DNA of 64,000 bases, taken from contig NZ_CP097292.1 of NCBI RefSeq assembly GCF_027595165.1, forward strand, positions 62,001 to 126,000. Direction: 5' to 3'. The position numbers and the translations under genes were made by a program. Each line of letters starts with the position of its first letter. Position 1 is the stretch's first letter. The DNA is from Providencia sp. PROV188. Lineage in GTDB: Bacteria; Pseudomonadota; Gammaproteobacteria; Enterobacterales; Enterobacteriaceae. Positions 37,884-46,315 of this stretch are shown here, in pieces. Below the pieces are notes generated by a model. It ran no database searches. It was not told the DNA's origin and was given only the letters and a program-made list of their open reading frames with translations.

Positions 37884-37940
37884 ATAAACCTCAAATTATA
37901 AGTCGATGTATAACTTAGGCAGGATTAATTCAATTATTGA

Positions 37941-38147
37941 TTATTTTGTGCGAGACAGCTCTTGTCGTTCAATACAGCCAACACAGTGTTTCACACCTGG
38001 TAGTGCAATTCGTCGAGCAAGTGGAATACGCTCACCACATTCCATACAGGCCTCAGCACTTTGACCTTGATACTGAGCACGTTGACTCAGTCGTAAAGAC
38101 AGCAAAAAATCACTCTCAGCTTGAGAGATATCAATTTCATCAGCCAT
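37941..38147 (-). CDS. traR: TraR/DksA-type zinc-finger regulator
   Basis: A 68-residue DksA/TraR-family protein. The start at 38147 is preceded by GAGG; the longer frame adds 15 residues without a ribosome site. The N-terminal helix starts ADEIDISQAESDFLL, and the zinc finger is CMECGERIPLARR with the second pair in CVGC. TraR proteins enter the RNA polymerase secondary channel and alter rRNA and other promoters without ppGpp. In F, traR lies between traV and traC; here it sits between traG and traD, so it has moved or been gained separately. Confidence 0.85.
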   Translation of the reverse strand: MADEIDISQAESDFLLSLRLSQRAQYQGQSAEACMECGERIPLARRIALPGVKHCVGCIERQELSRTK

Positions 38148-38234
38148 GGGAACCTCTTGAGAAGAAACGTTCCGTTCCCCTGAAAAATTCATTATTTGGG
38201 GGAACGGAATGTTAACAAGCGAAGCGCGTTAGTT

Positions 38235-38732
38235 TTATAATTGGTTCATAACTTTATTTTTATGTTTTTGTTTTGTTTCGTTAATATCCTTATCTAGTTT
38301 TTCTTTGAATTTTTTATCCATATATACAACACTCATATCAAATGACATATGCTTTGCTTGAATCCAAATAAGAACATTATCTTTTTCAAAAATGGCATAT
38401 TTATCACCTACAAATGGTATACTTTCATCATCTAATGGATATTTACTTCGGAGGATTTCATAAAAAAAACCAAATTTATCTTTAGGTAATGTTAACCACA
38501 CACCTTTTAGAGTCTCTCCATCAAATGAAACATCAGCTTTTTTAATTTCATCAATCAATATTTCACTTGGAATTAAATCCCATCTCCACTGAGATTCATT
38601 GTTTTTTATTGTGTATTTTTCGGAAACCGTTCTTTTGGTATCCTGATTAATTGTTAACCCTATAACATTAACTTCCGAATAGGAAAAAAATGAAACAAAA
38701 GTTAATGCAATCACAAAGAAATTTCTCAACAT
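38235..38732 (-). CDS. Unknown exported protein downstream of traG
   Basis: A 165-residue protein with a signal peptide (MLRNFFVIALTFVSFFSYSE). The mature part is beta-rich with a basic C-terminus (INETKQKHKNKVMNQL). I do not recognise it. It is markedly more AT-rich than the tra genes around it, a sign of later acquisition. It takes the traS/traT position of F, immediately after traG, so it is a candidate exclusion protein (inference from place only). Confidence 0.55.
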   Translation of the reverse strand: MLRNFFVIALTFVSFFSYSEVNVIGLTINQDTKRTVSEKYTIKNNESQWRWDLIPSEILIDEIKKADVSFDGETLKGVWLTLPKDKFGFFYEILRSKYPLDDESIPFVGDKYAIFEKDNVLIWIQAKHMSFDMSVVYMDKKFKEKLDKDINETKQKHKNKVMNQL

Positions 38733-38773
38733 ATTAATTCCTTATTTAATACATTTTAATTTTACCCATATTA

Positions 38774-41665
38774 TCAATCACTATTCTTTTTATAATAATC
38801 ATTAGGATCCATAATGCCATTGGAGCCAGGCTTTTTTTCCACTGGACTATCATCGACCATAAGTCCTGCTTTTTTCTTTTTATCTTGTTCCTCTATCATT
38901 TTTGTTTCTTGTTTTCTAATCTCATCATGATAATTATTTTCCAAATCATCTCTACGCTGATTTACATCATTTTTTCCTTTTTCAATCTTATCTTTAATAT
39001 TAGCAATATTCTCTTTATTTAACGCTTCTTTTGATTGCACAGTTTGAGCTGTGTCATGTTTTATGTCCGCATCCGTACTCATGGTTTTAATGCGGTTATC
39101 ATTCGACTGATATTCCGAGATTAAATCACTGGATGATGGAATATGGCCTGTCGACATTGACGCGTCTTTGGCATCAATTTTCTCACGATTTTGAGCATAA
39201 TCGCTTTCCAACTGCGGCAATAACCGTTCTTTAACGAACGATTGTGCCAAGGCGTCACGCTCTTTTGCAACCCGCATATCACTGGTGTTACCCAGAATTT
39301 CATCCGCGTCACTCGGGGCCTTTTGCCTCACGTAGCTAGCAAATTCTTGGTCTAAGTTACGGTCAATCTGCGCACTGTTGTTTTGTGCAAAGCTGGCCAT
39401 ATCGCTGTACTCTTGGCTTTCTGTAGTACTGCGGGAATACTGTTCATACTGATTCTTCGCAATATTTAATGTCGCACCAAATTGCTCCACCTCAGAATTT
39501 GCCTGATTATCGTGTCGATTCGTCCCTTCAGACAGTTTACTGTTGTTGATCATGTCCAACGCTTCATTAAAGTCACGCGTCGTTTGTGAACTGGCTTCGC
39601 TTCGAGCATCCTTATGTCTTGCGCCACGTTCTTGAACACTGCTTTGTGTACTGTCGGTATCTCGGGTATTACCATCAGTGTATGCTTGAGCGCCCCCAAT
39701 GACAGGGAGAGAGAATCCGCCCTCGGCTTTTCCGCCTATTGTGCTGGACACATCCAAATTCTCACTAACCAGTTTCGAGAAAGCTTCTTCATTCGAGATA
39801 TTGTCATTTTTCGCCCGCGTTTCCGTGGCATTAATGAGCTTTTTGAACCCTTCCGTTTGCGAACTACTGACACCTGAGTCCGTTGTCGTCGAATCCGTGG
39901 CGCTGTTGCCATACTGTTTGCTAAATTGGCTAGCCTGATTCCAAGCCGAGTTGACCGAACTTTGATAGGCGCTCATTGATGCTGCCGCCGTCGCTTTGGC
40001 ATGACGCGCACTTTGCTGGAGTGAGCTCACCATCGCATCACTGCCCTTAATCGACACGGCCATGCGCGACATTGCTCCGCTGGTATCGACCACTTCTTGC
40101 CCGTTACTGGTTAACGTGCTGGTTGCCCCGCTCGATAACTGTCGCGTCATTTGACCGTCACGGAAGCTGGCATTGGTGTCCCATTTATTCCCAGACACAT
40201 TACCGGTTTGCATATTATTGAATGACCAGTTGCCGTCCGCCGCTTGTGACGACGTCGCGGTCGCCGAGCTGTTAATTGCCGTCCCCAAGTAGTTCCCCGC
40301 TTGTGCAATTGCAGGGCCTAACCCTTTAACTATTGCCAGGGCAATAAACGGGATAGAAATGGACAACCAACCGGCAATGAGTCCAATGTCACTGTGCATT
40401 TGCTGAATACTGGCTTGGTTTGCCAAATTAAAATCCATACCGCCCGTTTTGCCCCGCAAATAAAAGCTGGTCGCGTAGTTCAATATGGCAAACATCGGTG
40501 GCCAAGATTGCAGGTAGATAATCGACATAATGTAATTAAACAACATTCGCCCTGTTAGCGTATGAATGACAGCCAATAAGATAAAAATAGGGAATAGCGC
40601 AATGACCAACGATAATAAAATGGTGTTGAGTATTGGCACAAACGCCACCGCGACCTGTGATGACGTCGCCCAACTGAGCCGCATTTTGTTGTACGATGAT
40701 GTTGACGCCAAATTCACCAAACTGGCCGTATCCCCACTTTGCGCACTGTAGCCACTGATACCTTGTTTTAGCGCATTCATTACCACAGAAGAACGCATGA
40801 GTTGACTCGCAGTTTCACCGCCCTGGTAATAAAAGTTGTAGCTGTCTCCCAACATCGACGCATACAGCACATTCGCATCCGGTCGGCCACCAAAGATTTG
40901 TTTTACCGTATAATTCCAGGTTTTTCCGCCCGTGGTGGTGTCTAAATTCAGCTTCGGCATCAAGACACGCCGCGCCATATCCTCGCAGGTCCAAAAACCG
41001 CTTTGCGCTGCGCCATTGGCGCCCACTGCCGCACTGTTACCATTGGGTACAATAATGCCGCGAAGCGGGCTGGGCTTTTGAAAAATCAAGGTATAGGGGT
41101 CACGGCTGTTCATCAGCTCTTGGAAGGAATACTTATGATTAATTAAAATATCGCCTATCACGCAGTTTTTGGTGTAAAGCCCCATCAACTCAGCCAAATC
41201 GCCATCCACGGACAGAATATCGCTGACGTTCCCCACCAAATCCGCACCAAATAGCATTCCTGTTTTACTGTAGGTCAGGGCATCCGGCGTATGAAATACC
41301 GTTTCATACGCCTCCGTTAAACTGGTGCCGATGGACGTAATAAACCGTGCAGGTACAGCCAACCCCACAGGGACATTATCCACCAAATACACTCCGGTCG
41401 GATTGGCGCGGTCAATAATATGTACCGTGTGTTTTGGCACCAATAAAATACTCGACATCAACACCATCATCGCCACAAATTTGAGTAACTCTTTGGGGTC
41501 ATGAGCTTTCATAAAGGAGACCAACACCGCAACACCGGATAAGGTCAACGCAATGCGGTACATAGAAGTCCAACTATCTGAACCGATGAGGGCAGCAACA
41601 CCATTGAACACATTCATCATGTATTCACCGCCGCCCAAGACATACACTGTATCAATGGTGGCCAT
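38774..41665 (-). CDS. traG: Mating-pair stabilisation protein TraG
   Basis: A 963-residue F-type TraG (F TraG 938). The N-terminal ~450 residues contain several membrane helices (FVAMMVLMSSILLVP, LLSLVIALFPIFILLAVIH, IALAIVKGLGPAIAQAGN); the C-terminal half is a long, Ser/Gln/Asp-rich periplasmic region. The N-terminal part is needed for pilus assembly. The C-terminal part stabilises mating pairs and, in F, meets the TraS exclusion protein in the recipient. It follows traH with a five-base gap. Intact. Confidence 0.93.
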   Translation of the reverse strand: MATIDTVYVLGGGEYMMNVFNGVAALIGSDSWTSMYRIALTLSGVAVLVSFMKAHDPKELLKFVAMMVLMSSILLVPKHTVHIIDRANPTGVYLVDNVPVGLAVPARFITSIGTSLTEAYETVFHTPDALTYSKTGMLFGADLVGNVSDILSVDGDLAELMGLYTKNCVIGDILINHKYSFQELMNSRDPYTLIFQKPSPLRGIIVPNGNSAAVGANGAAQSGFWTCEDMARRVLMPKLNLDTTTGGKTWNYTVKQIFGGRPDANVLYASMLGDSYNFYYQGGETASQLMRSSVVMNALKQGISGYSAQSGDTASLVNLASTSSYNKMRLSWATSSQVAVAFVPILNTILLSLVIALFPIFILLAVIHTLTGRMLFNYIMSIIYLQSWPPMFAILNYATSFYLRGKTGGMDFNLANQASIQQMHSDIGLIAGWLSISIPFIALAIVKGLGPAIAQAGNYLGTAINSSATATSSQAADGNWSFNNMQTGNVSGNKWDTNASFRDGQMTRQLSSGATSTLTSNGQEVVDTSGAMSRMAVSIKGSDAMVSSLQQSARHAKATAAASMSAYQSSVNSAWNQASQFSKQYGNSATDSTTTDSGVSSSQTEGFKKLINATETRAKNDNISNEEAFSKLVSENLDVSSTIGGKAEGGFSLPVIGGAQAYTDGNTRDTDSTQSSVQERGARHKDARSEASSQTTRDFNEALDMINNSKLSEGTNRHDNQANSEVEQFGATLNIAKNQYEQYSRSTTESQEYSDMASFAQNNSAQIDRNLDQEFASYVRQKAPSDADEILGNTSDMRVAKERDALAQSFVKERLLPQLESDYAQNREKIDAKDASMSTGHIPSSSDLISEYQSNDNRIKTMSTDADIKHDTAQTVQSKEALNKENIANIKDKIEKGKNDVNQRRDDLENNYHDEIRKQETKMIEEQDKKKKAGLMVDDSPVEKKPGSNGIMDPNDYYKKNSD

Positions 41666-41670
41666 AGGAA

Positions 41671-43047
41671 CTATCCTTTTTGCTCTGGGTTAACGATGTG
41701 GAAACGGTAGTTCTGCTGAAAACGCTCTTGCAACTGACTGGAGGTTTGCTGACGTAAAAAACTCATTTGTCGCTCCAGTTCAATCAACACATTGGCTTTG
41801 GTATTGACCATCTGCTGTAGGGCCTCCAGTTGGCGTGAGGCTTCTGACACGTTTTCACGCAAGATTTTTAACGGCTCTTCCGGGTAGTTACGGCTACCCA
41901 TGGCGACTTTCGCTTGGTCGATGAGCTCCTGCAGATACTGCAGTAAAATGTCGTAAGCGATGTAGTCCGCGAGTGCAGGCAATAAACTGGCTTTAATATT
42001 GAGCTGCATTGGGTCAACGAGGTAACGTAAAATGGGGATAGAGGTACTTTGAATAAAGCCTTTTTCTTTGGCTGACAACGCTGTATCACTGCTTAACTTG
42101 CCTTGGATTTGTTCAACCATCGTTTTCGTCATCGCATTGAGTCCATTTTTAGCGTCAATGGTGATTTTTTTCGTGCGAATATCTAAACAATCGACGGTCG
42201 ACACGCATCCCTCTAACGTAATGGTTCCCCCTTCCATCAACGCTTTAATAATGTCTTGGCGATTCACTTTCGGGATTAGGGCCTTCACATTGCCTTTCGC
42301 ATCAAAAATCAACGTGCCGGTTAAGTTCATGACCAACTCTTTGAGTTCCGTGTCATTTTTCAAAAAATCATTTTTGGTTAAAATCTCCCACATGAGATTT
42401 TTGTTTTTCATGACCTGGTCTTTCATGTTCTCCGGCGCGCGGTTAAGCGCATCATTCATCTTACCGCCAACCGTACAACCTTGGCGCGAAGCGGCCCAGT
42501 CCGCAAACATGTTGGTTTCGCCCGCAATATCTTGACAAATTTTCTGTGATTGCACGGTATTGGTCGGCCATAGACCGCCAATAATGCCTTGTGCCGCCTG
42601 ACACGATGAAATGTTGGTACTGTTAATATCGGACGCCATTTTTTGCAAAAAATCTTTCGCTGACTTCAACTCGGGTACAGTGGTTTGCAGCGCTAAGTCA
42701 AAGAAATAGCCCGCCCCGTTCGTCATTAACTGCTTCACAAATTGCTGGAGCTGTTCACTGTTGATATGGGAGAACGACCCTAAGTAAGCATCAATACCGC
42801 CACAACCGGCATTAATTGACGGCGGTGTAAATGACGCAATTTGTAACTGTTTCACTTGGCTACGCAGAAATAAGTTTCCGCCTGTGGCATACCCTGCAGC
42901 TTGCCCTTGCCATGCCTGCGCTGCAGTCGCATTCCCTTCAAAGCCTAACTTATTAAAGAAACTATTCATGTCACTGTTCACGCTGGCCATCGTCATTGGA
43001 TTAACAAGCAGTGACACACAAAGTCCGACAACCATCTGATTACGCAT
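41671..43047 (-). CDS. traH: Conjugal transfer pilus assembly protein TraH
   Basis: A 458-residue TraH, the same length as in F. The start at 43047 has AGGAGG eight bases upstream; the longer frame has none. It begins with a signal peptide (MVVGLCVSLLVNPMTMA). Typical stretches are FFNKLGFEGNATAAQAWQGQ, FTPPSINAGCGGIDAYLGSF and ICQDIAGETNMFADWAASRQ. A coiled coil ends the protein (ASRQLEALQQMVNTKANVL). TraH is a periplasmic/outer membrane part of the F pilus machine working with TraF, TraU, TraW and TrbB. Confidence 0.94.
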   Translation of the reverse strand: MRNQMVVGLCVSLLVNPMTMASVNSDMNSFFNKLGFEGNATAAQAWQGQAAGYATGGNLFLRSQVKQLQIASFTPPSINAGCGGIDAYLGSFSHINSEQLQQFVKQLMTNGAGYFFDLALQTTVPELKSAKDFLQKMASDINSTNISSCQAAQGIIGGLWPTNTVQSQKICQDIAGETNMFADWAASRQGCTVGGKMNDALNRAPENMKDQVMKNKNLMWEILTKNDFLKNDTELKELVMNLTGTLIFDAKGNVKALIPKVNRQDIIKALMEGGTITLEGCVSTVDCLDIRTKKITIDAKNGLNAMTKTMVEQIQGKLSSDTALSAKEKGFIQSTSIPILRYLVDPMQLNIKASLLPALADYIAYDILLQYLQELIDQAKVAMGSRNYPEEPLKILRENVSEASRQLEALQQMVNTKANVLIELERQMSFLRQQTSSQLQERFQQNYRFHIVNPEQKG

Positions 43048-43319
43048 CGCGAATACCTCCTGGTTGAACCCGACACCAACACGCCAAACAGGCAAAATGC
43101 ATCGCCGCTTTCCGCAAAGGAAATCGGTTGAATAAATACGTCATTATGATGAAACCTCATTGAGCGCCATTACCCGCTAGGTGCTAGCGTATTGGCATTG
43201 AAATAGTAAAGTGAGATAAAACGTGAGATAACGAATAAAAAAGAATTAATTGATTGGTATAATCGTTCCAAACTCCGCAATGATCATTGTTTCGATAGCG
43301 GAAAAATCATCCATCCCTA

Positions 43320-43455
43320 ATTAAGCTTGGGTAACGGTGACTCCATATCCTCCCGCAATAGTTTTTCAAGTCTCGCTGCGTATTCTGTTGTAGACATAAA
43401 TGCAATATAGGGCTTCCAGTAGTCTACAGGGCAACCATGTCCTTGACAGGATACA
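43320..43455 (-). pseudogene. C-terminal remnant of an unknown gene cut by the IS605-type fragment
   Basis: The minus strand reads about 45 codons (SCQGHGCPVDYWKPYIAF, then ARLEKLLREDMESPLPKLN) ending in a stop at 43317-43320, and the frame merges into the back of the tnpB remnant at about 43455. It looks like the tail of a gene between trbB and traH (the trbJ/trbF slot in F) whose front was lost. Low confidence. Confidence 0.35.
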
Positions 43456-43459
43456 AAGA

Positions 43460-43811
43460 CAGAAGGCATTGATATTGATTTAAAAGATTTGTTCGTCATT
43501 GATACCGGATTAAAAATTAGCAATCCCCGCCACACTGCGAAATATGTAAAACGTTTAGCCCTGCTACAGCGGAGATTGAGCAAAAAGAAAAAAAGCTCAA
43601 GTAACCGCGCTAAAGTAAAACTAAAACTCGCAAAACTCCACGCAAAAATTGCTGATTGCCGAATGGATAACTTGCACAAATTGTCCTGCAACGTGAGTGT
43701 GAGGCTGAATATAATCGAAATCTTAACGCTGCCAGAAATATAAAAGCTGCTGGTCTAGCAGTGTTAGCCCTTGGAGAGTCAGTGGTTCCTAAATCGCTTA
43801 GCGCGGCTTAA
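43460..43811 (+). pseudogene. tnpB: Deleted tnpB of an IS200/IS605-type element
   Basis: The plus strand reads GIDIDLKDLFVIDTGLKI and NPRHTAKYVKRLALLQRRLS, then KLAKLHAKIADCRMDNLHKLS, the RuvC-I and following part of TnpB. It then jumps directly, with a frame change near 43690, to the C-terminal ARNIKAAGLAVLALGESVVP ending at a TAA (43811). The middle, with the other RuvC residues and the zinc finger, is deleted. TnpB is an RNA-guided nuclease that supports IS605 elements; this copy cannot be active. Confidence 0.8.
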
Positions 43812-43864
43812 ATTGGACTCTGTGAATTGGGAATCCTCGTCCTTTAGGGCGGGGAGCAGTCAAT
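43812..43864 (+). mobile_element. IS605-type right end with omega-RNA-like hairpin
   Basis: Directly after the tnpB stop the sequence GAATCCTCGTCCTTTAGGGC with the following GGGGAGCAGTCAA forms the hairpin (CCTCGTCC-TTTA-GGGCGGGG) and TCAA end typical of IS605-group right ends. In active elements this is the scaffold 3' end of the TnpB guide RNA, with the guide taken from the next bases. Here it survives beside a deleted tnpB. Confidence 0.7.
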
Positions 43865-43908
43865 AGATATCTTTTTTGTTGTACTGCCAATATGTAGACG
43901 AATTTATT

Positions 43909-43936
43909 GACAGGCTCATTAAACAAGGAGCCTGTC
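43909..43936. terminator. Hairpin downstream of higA, possible terminator
   Basis: A perfect nine-base stem (GACAGGCTC / GAGCCTGTC) with a ten-base loop in the gap between higA and the IS605-type remains. No strong T-run follows on either strand, so its role in ending the higBA message is only a possibility. Confidence 0.4.
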
Positions 43937-44008
43937 ATACTATATTGAATTGTGGGTTAATTAATAAAGATTAAAAAGAAGAGAACAACGACGCTATTAT
44001 GGTCGTCC

Positions 44009-44323
44009 TTAATGTTTCGATATGCCTTCGGAGCTATCTGATGGTTCTTCATACAAGATAATATCGGACGTATCAATTTTATTTTCTAATTGGCGTAAAT
44101 CATAAGCACTTTGTAAACGTAACCAAAATTCAGGCGTACTACCTAATGCCGCAGCAATACGGATTGCCAATGCGGGAGTCAATGCCGTTTTACCTGATAA
44201 AAAACGGGAAACTGTTGCTGGCGTTACACCAATATTTAATGCAAAACGTCGACCACTGATCCCCATATCAGCCAAATCTCGTGCAATAATTTCACCTGGG
44301 TGAGATATTTTAAACTGTCTCAT
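44009..44323 (-). CDS. higA: HigA-type antitoxin
   Basis: A 104-residue HigA/VapI-family DNA-binding antitoxin: [20 protein letters not shown], then the helix-turn-helix [20 protein letters not shown] and [20 protein letters not shown]. The C-terminal ~20 residues are acidic. It binds and neutralises HigB and represses the operon. The start overlaps the higB stop in TAATG. The pair lies between trbB and traH, inside the tra operon, in the same direction. Confidence 0.9.
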   Translation of the reverse strand: MRQFKISHPGEIIARDLADMGISGRRFALNIGVTPATVSRFLSGKTALTPALAIRIAAALGSTPEFWLRLQSAYDLRQLENKIDTSDIILYEEPSDSSEGISKH

Positions 44324-44601
44324 TAGTGATAATCCTCATAATTTAAGATGTAAGCATCACCATTGATGAATTGAAAAGTAATGCGCCAATTCGCTCGCAC
44401 TGTGATTGACCAATAACCTTCTCTGTCACCTTTCAGTGGGTGCAATTTGTAAATTTGGCGGTCTAATTCACGAATATCGTTAGCGGTGTCTATTGCTTGT
44501 AAACGGTCGTTGATCCGTTCAGCATCTTGAGCTGGAACACCGGATGTGTTCCCCTTTTCAAAAAGTTGTTTCAACCCTTTATGTTTAAACGATTTAATCA
44601 T
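44323..44601 (-). CDS. higB: HigB-type mRNA interferase toxin
   Basis: A 92-residue RelE-superfamily toxin of the HigB/GraT type. The start at 44601 ([17 protein letters not shown]) is the conserved family start; the longer open frame runs through the operator. Further marks are [20 protein letters not shown] and [20 protein letters not shown]. HigB cleaves mRNA on the ribosome when HigA is lost, which gives post-segregational killing. Toxin-first order is normal for higBA. A palindromic operator overlaps the promoter just upstream. Confidence 0.9.
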   Translation of the reverse strand: MIKSFKHKGLKQLFEKGNTSGVPAQDAERINDRLQAIDTANDIRELDRQIYKLHPLKGDREGYWSITVRANWRITFQFINGDAYILNYEDYH

Positions 44602-44613
44602 TGAATTCACCAC

Positions 44614-44630
44614 ATTACACAATGTGTAAT
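44614..44630. promoter_or_regulatory. higBA operator palindrome
   Basis: ATTACACA-A-TGTGTAAT is a perfect 17-base palindrome 13 bases upstream of the higB start, followed by a related half site (ATTACAT, ATTACAC). This is the expected place for HigA binding and autorepression. Confidence 0.65.
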
Positions 44631-44680
44631 ATATTACATTAGCATTACACGGCATGCAATACCCTTCAACTTTCCCTTAT

Positions 44681-45217
44681 TCATTGTGTGGCTAACATTA
44701 AGTTACTGTTTACACGGTTTACTACATCCTGCATATCCGTGAGTCCTTGTAACAGTGGGTAGGTTTTTAACGTATTGACCTCCACTAAAAAAACCGACGG
44801 CGTCAACACCTGCAATCCGCCTCCAAAAAATGTTTGAACCACTTCTGGCGGGGCTGGTATCGCATTGGGAAAGGCCATATCCCCCTGTCCGTCTAAAGTA
44901 TAAGGAAATACCTTAAATCCCATTTGAGCAGACAATAAGGCAAACTGCGGGTCAAACTGGTGGCAATAAGGACATTGTGATTGCATAAACAGTACTAAGG
45001 TATAATCATTCAAATTGACCACTTTGCCATTCGGGAGTTGGTAAGGTCGCGCCTCTGGCGTAATGGGAACAACAGGTTCAGGCGTTTCTGATATAACAGA
45101 GGGTTGCTCAATCACCTTACTACCTTTATGGGCTTCAAGTTCCTTAATCTCATCTAACACACTGGCATTGACGACAGCTGAGCACAATAAGCTGATTAAT
45201 AGAAAGGCTTTTCTCAT
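44681..45217 (-). CDS. trbB: Thioredoxin-fold disulfide protein TrbB
   Basis: A 178-residue periplasmic protein with a signal peptide (LLISLLCSAVVNAS) and a DsbC-like thioredoxin fold. The redox pair is in MQSQCPYCHQFDPQFALLS (C-P-Y-C), and TPSVFLVEVNTLKTYPL holds the cis-proline loop. In F, TrbB acts as a disulfide isomerase for Cys-rich Tra proteins such as TraN, TraU and TraH. The start overlaps the upstream gene's stop (ATGA). Confidence 0.88.
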   Translation of the reverse strand: MRKAFLLISLLCSAVVNASVLDEIKELEAHKGSKVIEQPSVISETPEPVVPITPEARPYQLPNGKVVNLNDYTLVLFMQSQCPYCHQFDPQFALLSAQMGFKVFPYTLDGQGDMAFPNAIPAPPEVVQTFFGGGLQVLTPSVFLVEVNTLKTYPLLQGLTDMQDVVNRVNSNLMLATQ

Positions 45218-45516
45218 GAATGTTTTACCTCATCATCGGAAAAGTCAGAGGGCGCTTTAATTCGCTGCCAGGCTTTCACCACGGCATACACCATGCCTGC
45301 CAAACTGCACGCCGCCCCCAAGGCAAAAATGAACACCATGCCCGTTTCTTGTATCAATTGCAGGGTTTGTAATGTCGATTCACTGAATAGGGCTTGGCGC
45401 ATCGCCACTAAATACTGCAGCAACCCGTAAAAAATGAGGGAGGCAAAAATTAATGTTATGCCGATATAAATTAAGCTGTTCTCAATAAGGCGTTCTTTAA
45501 ACGTGGGTTGAGTCAT
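45214..45516 (-). CDS. Small membrane protein between traF and trbB
   Basis: A 100-residue protein with two membrane helices (LIYIGITLIFASLIFYGLL and FIFALGAACSLAGMVYAVV). The start at 45516 has AAGGA seven bases upstream and lies just inside the traF end; a longer frame has no ribosome site. It sits where F has trbA and traQ (TraQ is a pilin chaperone), but I see no clear sequence match. A role in pilin handling or assembly is inferred from position. Confidence 0.6.
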   Translation of the reverse strand: MTQPTFKERLIENSLIYIGITLIFASLIFYGLLQYLVAMRQALFSESTLQTLQLIQETGMVFIFALGAACSLAGMVYAVVKAWQRIKAPSDFSDDEVKHS

Positions 45517-45526
45517 TGTGTGTTCC

Positions 45527-46315
45527 TTAATAATTAGGGGTAAAGTCAGTGGCAATCTCTAAGAACCGGCGGGTCAACGCATCTTGTGTCATAAACCCAT
45601 ACGCCAACGGTTGATATTGCTCACTTTTCGGGTCAACCAAGAATAACGCCGGAAAATGGGTTATCCCCATTTTGGCAACCTGCCCCGTATCGGGTCGTGT
45701 TTGTGGTAAATATTGACTGCGAACGCCGTCAACCGACACCGGAATGAGCGTGATATCGTGCTGTTTTGCAAACTGATCAACCACGCTGGCGAGTTGATTG
45801 TCCAAAGGATCATTACCGCGATAGAACAGAAATAAACCGTATTGTGCAGACAGTTGGGTAATGGCCGCCCGCTCTTTTCCTTGTAACTGTGACAGCTGTA
45901 ACGGCACGGTACTGTTGTAATGACTGTGCTCTAAGTTGTAATCCAGGGAAGGCGTGTGTAGCAGCGCTTTTTTCACTGAACGCTCAAACAACCCAGACTG
46001 GTCTAACCAAAAACGCTGTAGCGCCATGTATTTCGCGGCATTTTCCGCTGACGGCTGCATGATGGCTGTATCTAACGCCTCTTGGGTCAACGCTTGCATC
46101 ACTTTTTTCTGCAAAGTCGGCGACAAACTGGCAACTGGGATTTGCTCGGGTGGCGGCTCCTCGTCCTCGTCTTCCGGTTGAGGCTCGTTATACCAGTGCC
46201 ACCCGACAATCGGTTCATCCACATAGGTATGAGTCTGTGTGGATACTTCAGCCGCGACTATCGGAAATGACACCCATAATCCCAGCGTGAGATAACAGAT
46301 TGTCCATTTCATCAT
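45527..46315 (-). CDS. traF: Conjugal transfer pilus assembly protein TraF
   Basis: A 262-residue periplasmic protein with a signal peptide (CYLTLGLWVSFPIVAAE). The motif VGWHWYNEPQPEDED is the typical start of mature TraF. The thioredoxin-like fold (YGLFLFYRGNDPLDNQLASV, THFPALFLVDPKS) lacks the CxxC pair, as F TraF also does. It works with TraH, TraU, TraW and TrbB in pilus assembly. Start and traN stop overlap in ATGA. Confidence 0.92.
   Translation of the reverse strand: MMKWTICYLTLGLWVSFPIVAAEVSTQTHTYVDEPIVGWHWYNEPQPEDEDEEPPPEQIPVASLSPTLQKKVMQALTQEALDTAIMQPSAENAAKYMALQRFWLDQSGLFERSVKKALLHTPSLDYNLEHSHYNSTVPLQLSQLQGKERAAITQLSAQYGLFLFYRGNDPLDNQLASVVDQFAKQHDITLIPVSVDGVRSQYLPQTRPDTGQVAKMGITHFPALFLVDPKSEQYQPLAYGFMTQDALTRRFLEIATDFTPNY

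Noticed and set aside
43489..43691. The minus-strand frame through the tnpB remnant as one 124-residue gene
   Set aside because: Most of it is the reverse complement of tnpB codons. Only the last ~45 codons (43320-43455) look like real protein sequence.
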